64,000 nt of DNA. It comes from Terana coerulea. Taxonomy: Eukaryota > Basidiomycota > Agaricomycetes > Polyporales > Phanerochaetaceae. This document shows, in pieces, positions 58,960 through 64,000 of this stretch. The stretch's first letter is position 1; the number at the start of each line of letters is the position of its first letter. A program made the position numbers and the translations under genes. Location: the NCBI GenBank assembly GCA_024811115.1, contig JAKOGH010000005.1:682001-746000 (forward strand), given 5' to 3'. The notes beneath the pieces are model-generated. The model was not told the DNA's origin. It saw only the letters and a list, made by a program, of their open reading frames with translations, and made no database searches.

Positions 58960-61048
58960 GAGCGGCGGGGTTGGACGTCATTGCTTTGGAAACGTTTCAT
59001 CGTTTATTGGACTTTGTTACAGCACGTATGATTTTCACGAGCTGTTGACGATTCGTACTACATAAGCCGTACTCACACGCTCTCTTGTCGCGGTATTATT
59101 ATGTATTGAATGGACATTGCCGTTATGCCTTCTGCTGCTTCTGCGTTCCCGCTCTATTCAAGCCTTTGTCCAGCGACCTCTTCCTGGCACCTCCTTCGGT
59201 GTTTAGTCTACCTGCAGAGAAGCGCAGACAGCACCCGGGACCATGTTGTGGGCTGCCTTCGCGCATCAGGTCGTGCGGCCGCCGGTAACGTCGGTGCCTG
59301 GGCCCGGCCTACCGCGTCGCTGGCCGAGCTCCGACTGGCGATGGACTGGGTGTCGAGCGAGTGGCCATCGTGTGGGTTGTCCATCACAACCAGCTTGACG
59401 ATGACGTCTCCTGAAATTTCGTGGTTTCTTTAGAGAAGTAGCGGCTTTCTGCGCAGACAGAAAAAATTAGAGCCAGCTCAGCCAAGTTCGATGATGCGAT
59501 GCAGCACATGTGCGGGCTTGGGAACTTACGCCCTGGAGAGGCAAGACTCTCGTATGTTGAGGAATTTGAGAACAAGTCTCCGTCCGTCTCCTAGACTACA
59601 GGCGAGAGAATATGGGCAGGAAGAGACCCAGGCCGTTTGTATAGGTTTGATTTCGTGCTTTGGGCACTCGCTATCCCCGCGGTTCGGTGCATGTCGGCGC
59701 GCCGCCTGTACCTCGGGTCAACCGCCAACGACGCGTCGACGACTGGGAAAGTACGGCTCGCGTGCCTTTGGCATGCCTGTACTAGTGTATGTCGCTCCAC
59801 CAAGGCGTGGCGCCGTGCCAGCACGGAACATACGATCGAGCTGAGATATGTTGTGCCGGGCCACGAGCGGGGTGCGACCGACGATGTGGCCCAGGGCCGT
59901 GACGCAAGCCGCCGGGCCCATGAGCTCATCAGCAGAGTGCGTTGCGTCGCTGATGCCCTGATGGGAGAAGGAAAGCAACATCATAATGCGGGGGAACCAC
60001 GACGCGGTCACTGTGAGGAGCACAAAGCCTATTCCCACAAATAAGTGATTATTTACCGACGTGCCTGGAATAATGCGCACAATTCCTGAGCAGCTGCAGG
60101 AGGGCCATGGGCAATGCCACTTACGTGCAGAATGACCCGCCGGTAGAGAACATCATTCGCTTTGAAGCATATTCGACATAGCCAGGCTCAATTGATTTGA
60201 TCTTCACGACGGAGGCAACGTGTGGGGACCGCAGCAATGCAGTGAGAGACAGCCTTGATGAGCATGGTCTCGCTTGAAGGTATCTCGACGTAAACATGAA
60301 TGCACTACCATTCCTCAAACATTTGCAAGTCATAAGTCGTATTCCATAAAGCGTTCATGTGAACAGTAGGCAGTGTCTAGCTGGACACCTAGCTTGCTGA
60401 CTTCTTCATCGGACGTGGATGACTGGATCAACGTGTGGGTAGTACCCGGATGGCAACGTGTGAACTGAACCCTAGATGTGCAATTCTTTGAACAATTATT
60501 TGCGTTCAAGAACCATGTATTTGCAGTCGAGAGGCCACCAGAACAACGAGACGGCAGCACGGGACAGAGATGTTGACGGCACAGAGTCCGCGAAATGGTC
60601 GATGTTCGAGGGCACGGCCCGAAAGGAAGAGGGTTTGCGCGATAACTCCAGATTAGGACAGATAACGCCGGGATAAGTGGTGTGACAGCCGAAACCAATG
60701 AACGTTTGCGGAGGCGAGCATGCTTCACCAGAGTTCTTGAGATCGCTCTCCTCGTCGAGCCGGCTTGCAACACCCCGTCATCCTCTAGGGTGTCCCCGAC
60801 GTCCTCCACCTCGACGTGCAGCCCTCGCAGCGCGGTCTCAAATCGCCGAACTCCGCTCACGAACAAAATCATCCACCCGATCCCCGTCCGTCCTCTGCAA
60901 GCCACGGCTCCGTCTCTAGCCCACTTGTTCTCGACTTTTCCACGCGGATGCTCGTACTTGTACCCTTCACTTTCTTGTAATCTCCCTTTCCAGGTCCTCC
61001 CGTCAGGCTCTCCTCTCTTTCGGCCCCCTATTCTGCACGACGTCCATC
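58960..61048. other. 2.1 kb stretch with one doubtful minus-strand coding segment
   Basis: Possible minus-strand exons include 60080-59718 (NNHLFVGIGFVLLTVTASWF, a hydrophobic segment, then SHQGISDATHSADELMGPAACV) and 59450-59220 (VIVKLVVMDNPHDGHSLDTQSIASRSSAS). They are separated by intron-like boundaries near 59530-59460, and could be one small membrane-protein gene. I do not recognise a family and cannot join the exons convincingly. 60680-61048 is pyrimidine-rich towards its right end and is probably the leader of the next gene. Confidence 0.3.
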
Positions 61049-63801
61049 ATGCGTCGCCTCGCTGCCGTGCTCACTGGAAAGCGGTCTGACAAGTCCGACG
61101 CCGGCTCCAGCGTTGCTGAACGTTCGGAACGTTCAAATGCCCCAGGTGTCTCGAAGGCACCACCTACGGCCAAGAGCCGTTCAGGATTCTTCAGGAGCTT
61201 GTCTAAAGCGTCCCAGTCGCAGGCCCGCAAGCATTCCATGGCGCCAGTCTCCACCACACAGGATCATGTTGGTTCTTCGGCGTCGTCCTCGAGCGGCGGC
61301 CCCAGAACCCCCAGCGACGACCAAGAAAGCCTCAACCCACATATTGCTCCAGGAAGAAGAAGCTGGCTCCCCCAGATCCCTGACATCCAGTTACTGCCGG
61401 CAGCCCCTGCCAAACCCACGACACGTCCATACTTGCCCCAATATCTCGGTCGAAATTCAGATCAGGCATCCGAGACATCCGCCGAGTCCGACTCCGCGGA
61501 CGAACACCCCCAACAGCGTCCAGGGCTGACGAACGTCGCGAGTGCACCAGTGCCCACTAGCCCGACGGAGTATTTCCGCGCGATCACTGCAAGCGCCCTG
61601 CAGCCCCCTTTCTCCCCGCCGCCATTGCTTCGCGTCGCCAACAGTCCGCTGTTTCCACGGTCATGTAACCGCTCCCGCCAACTTTCCCCTGTCGACACCT
61701 TGCATGCGCGTGTTCTGCGGAAACAGCTTCTGTCTCGACTCGATCGCTCTCGCGAAGCAGCGCCGGCGGGCTTTGCAGGCCGCAAGCGGATGCCGGTCAG
61801 GCTGCCGCCGCTGGTTCTCGACGATACCGCTGTCCCGAAGACACACCGGGTGTTGTCAGCGAGCGAGGGCCTGCGCCGCTGGACCGAGCGCGCGTGCTTC
61901 GAGGATCGATACATGGTTTATCTCCCGGCTCAACATGAGGGCGATGAATGGCGCTCGGAACGGGTGTATGCGACTACTGCGGTCGAGGCCCTGGGAGTAT
62001 TCTGAGAGTGTAGAGGCACTTGCCGGCCTGGTCGAGGACATGATCCTACCGCCGGAGAGCACCAGAGGACCCCAAAGCGCATCGTCAACGCCGATGTTCA
62101 CGTTGAGCCCATCCACTGCGAGCTTGAACAGCGCTCCGCCGTCCCCTGTTGTCACTGCGTCGACGTCCTCTCTGGCTCTTCCATCACCAAAGCCACTACC
62201 AAACGGTTCGTTACCAGTCGTTGTGTGTATGCGGGTACTAACCCCTCTCTCATAGCTATGTACAAGCCCTCTCCCTCCCCGCTTCGAAAGGAAAGCACAG
62301 ACGACGTGCCAGAGCTTGCCCCAAGCTCGACGCCGAAGTCTGCCACATCGCCCACATCGCCGCTTGTGCCGGCAAGACCTGTCTCACAGGCGTCAGGTGC
62401 TTCTTCTCCGGCGCCGCCGTCCCCTGCCGCGTCGCCCAAACCAGCTGTTCGATTCGCTGAGGAGGTCACCGACAGGGAAGACACGATACCGCTCGACTAC
62501 GTGATGCGCGTCAAGCAGGCGCGTGCCCAGAAAGCCCGCTTTCTGGAAGCCGAGAAGGCTCGTCGACTCAGCGTGCAACCGGTTGCTGCGCCGCGGCCCG
62601 CACCAGCTGCCGCGCGTAGCTCTCCTGACGAAATGCGGCGCTTGGCCGAAGAGCGCAGGCGGGTGGAGGAGGAACGAAGGCAGCTGGAGGAGCAGCGCAA
62701 AAAGCAAGAAGAGGAGCGCAGAAAGTACCAAGCGGAGCGTGCGCGCTGGGAGCGCGTACGTCAGGCGGAAGAGGAGGAGAGGCGAAAACGCGCGTATGCC
62801 GACGAGATCGCCGAGTCGAGGCGCAGGCGGGACCAGACGCGACAGGGCACAGGGCCGAAGAGCGGGGACGGCTTCGTGGCGTGGGAAGGCGACCGGGAGA
62901 AGGAGCGCGAGCGCAAGCACAGCGACGCGAGGGCGTCGTTTGCCCGACCACGGTACGACAGCACCTCGCGCTCGGCGGTGCCGCAAAGGCAGTCTTCAGA
63001 GATCTCGCTGCCTGCTGCAGGCTCTCCCAGCAGCTCGCGGCTCAACATTCCCTACGCAGGCTCCTCGCCAGGGAGCTCCCGTCCGCCGAGCGTCACGAGC
63101 GGAAGTGCCCGCGACTCGCTGCGCACGCCGTCCATGTACTCGACACCGCCGTCGTCGGCGTCCGCTACAGACTTGCGCACGCGCCGCGAGAGCAAGACCA
63201 GCCGCCGCTCGTTCACCTCCGACGCGTCCTACTCCCCCGGCTCGATGTACCTTCCCCCAGGCTCGCCCGGCGGGTTCCCGTGGGGCGCGGTACCCCCGGT
63301 GCCCGTGATGCCGATGAACATGAACATGCCCATGATGCCCGTCGGCATGCCCATGATGCAGATGCCCGCAATGCCCTACGTGGATACGCCGCTGCTGCCG
63401 CCGACGCCGCCCTTCATGATGCACCAGTATGGCCCGCGCAAGTCGGGCTCCGGTGCGCGCTCGCACAGCTCGTCGCCGACGCGGGGCAACGAGTCGAGCA
63501 AGCGCCATTCGAGCGGCGCCGGGCGTGCCTCGCCCGGCACGCACAAGCGGTCGCCGAGCGACGACGTGTCTGGGCGGGGGTCCGTGTCGACGGCGCGGCC
63601 CCCGCGCAGCCGTCCTCTGCGTCCTCGCACCGATCGTCGCGCGCGATGCCCATCGCGCACTCGCACTCGTACACTGTGCAGCGGCCGGGCCCCACGCCCG
63701 CGCCGGCGATGACCTCGTCGTGGCCCAAGCAGCCGTCCTTCCAGAACCTGAGTCGCCCGACGCGACCCACGGCGGAACGGCGACAGACTATGATCACCTA
63801 G
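61049..63801 (+). CDS. Low-complexity protein with a Glu/Arg-rich coiled coil and Met-rich tract (function unknown)
   Basis: Starts MRRLAAVLTGKRSDKSDAGSS. Ser/Pro-rich sequence follows, with a more ordered patch (RLPPLVLDDTAVPKTHRVLSASEGLRRWTERACFEDRYMVYLPA) at about 61800-61935 that may be the conserved core. A 44-base intron (about 61971-62014) restores the frame to SVEALAGLVEDMILPPE, and a second intron spans about 62205-62253. A strong coiled coil of about 70 residues (MRRLAEERRRVEEERRQLEEQ...) lies at 62630-62830, and a Met/Pro-rich tract (MPMNMNMPMMPVGMPMMQMP) at 63307-63372. The C-terminus PSFQNLSRPTRPTAERRQTMIT is reached if the C5 run at 63599-63603 is C6; stop 63799-63801. No catalytic domain is visible. 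Confidence 0.65.
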
Positions 63802-64000
63802 GAGCCCGACATTTTCCCCCATCTTAACCCACTGTTGCATTACATACTCTTGACTTATCATCCCTTCATCATCATCTTTGTGGCTCTGTCTCACGGACTT
63901 CATACTGTTTCATTTATTCTATCACTTCTTTCACCTAATATTGTGACTGCACACTTCAACGTATTCCCCGCCACCCCGAAAGCATTCCCTCTCGGTCCAG
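63802..64000. other. 3' flank of the last gene
   Basis: 199 bases to the window end, rich in T and C. Nothing recognisable. Confidence 0.3.

Noticed and set aside
60330..60905. A 191-codon minus-strand frame
   Set aside because: Overlaps the likely leader of the plus-strand gene at 61049 and has no domain or codon pattern typical of neighbouring genes.
61971..62014. A frameshift in the last gene near TTAVEALGVF
   Set aside because: A 44-base GT-AG intron between SER and SVEALAGLVED restores the frame, so an indel is not needed here.

Overview
The window is nuclear DNA of a filamentous basidiomycete, most likely a wood-decay Agaricomycete. Supporting signs are compact, mostly co-linear genes with many 45-140 bp introns, a GC-rich coding sequence, a tandem pair of CYP63-like P450s, a fungal protoglobin, VID27, Rrn7, and basidiomycete-type L-amino-acid oxidases. 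The Polyporales-like placement is inference from the P450s and oxidases, not from a search.

Layout. 1-834 is the 3' end of a Lys/Pro-rich protein (+). 3109-4211 is a protoglobin (+), 5511-6235 a dual-specificity phosphatase (+), and 6832-10497 a long alpha/beta hydrolase (+). Two alpha-tubulin genes lie head to tail at 10884-12631 and 13018-14743 (+). They are followed by a Bin3-type RNA methyltransferase (15131-16269, +), a GPP-like HAD phosphatase (16420-17465, -) divergent from SEC15 (17712-20635, +), ARF1 (20971-21805, -) and glutaminyl-tRNA synthetase (23950-26751, +). Next come two CYP63-like P450s (26973-29627 and 30265-32833, both -), CFT2/CPSF100 (33427-36726, -) divergent from a BTB/POZ gene (37473-39063, +), and VID27 (40012-42915, +).

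The stretch 43231-52513 is the most interesting. It holds two flavin L-amino-acid-oxidase-like genes (-), a decayed copy of a sarcosine-oxidase-like gene and its fuller copy (+), then glutamine synthetase (-). Together these read as a nitrogen-scavenging block: the oxidases release ammonium and H2O2 from amines and amino acids, and glutamine synthetase captures ammonium. The right end holds an ERj5-like J protein (53012-54422, -) divergent from RRN7 (54681-57176, +), a secreted germin-like cupin (57600-58959, +) and a low-complexity coiled-coil protein (61049-63801, +).

A caution for anyone using this sequence. At least ten otherwise well-conserved genes, including both alpha-tubulins and glutaminyl-tRNA synthetase, carry one-base reading-frame breaks. 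Most sit exactly in C/G or A homopolymers that look one base short, which points to assembly or sequencing error rather than mass pseudogenisation. By contrast, the nonsense codon in the first amino-acid oxidase and the relic at 48095-48712 look like real decay. Exon limits were worked out by eye from GT-AG (and two probable GC-AG) introns and protein-family memory. Start codons are approximate where stated.
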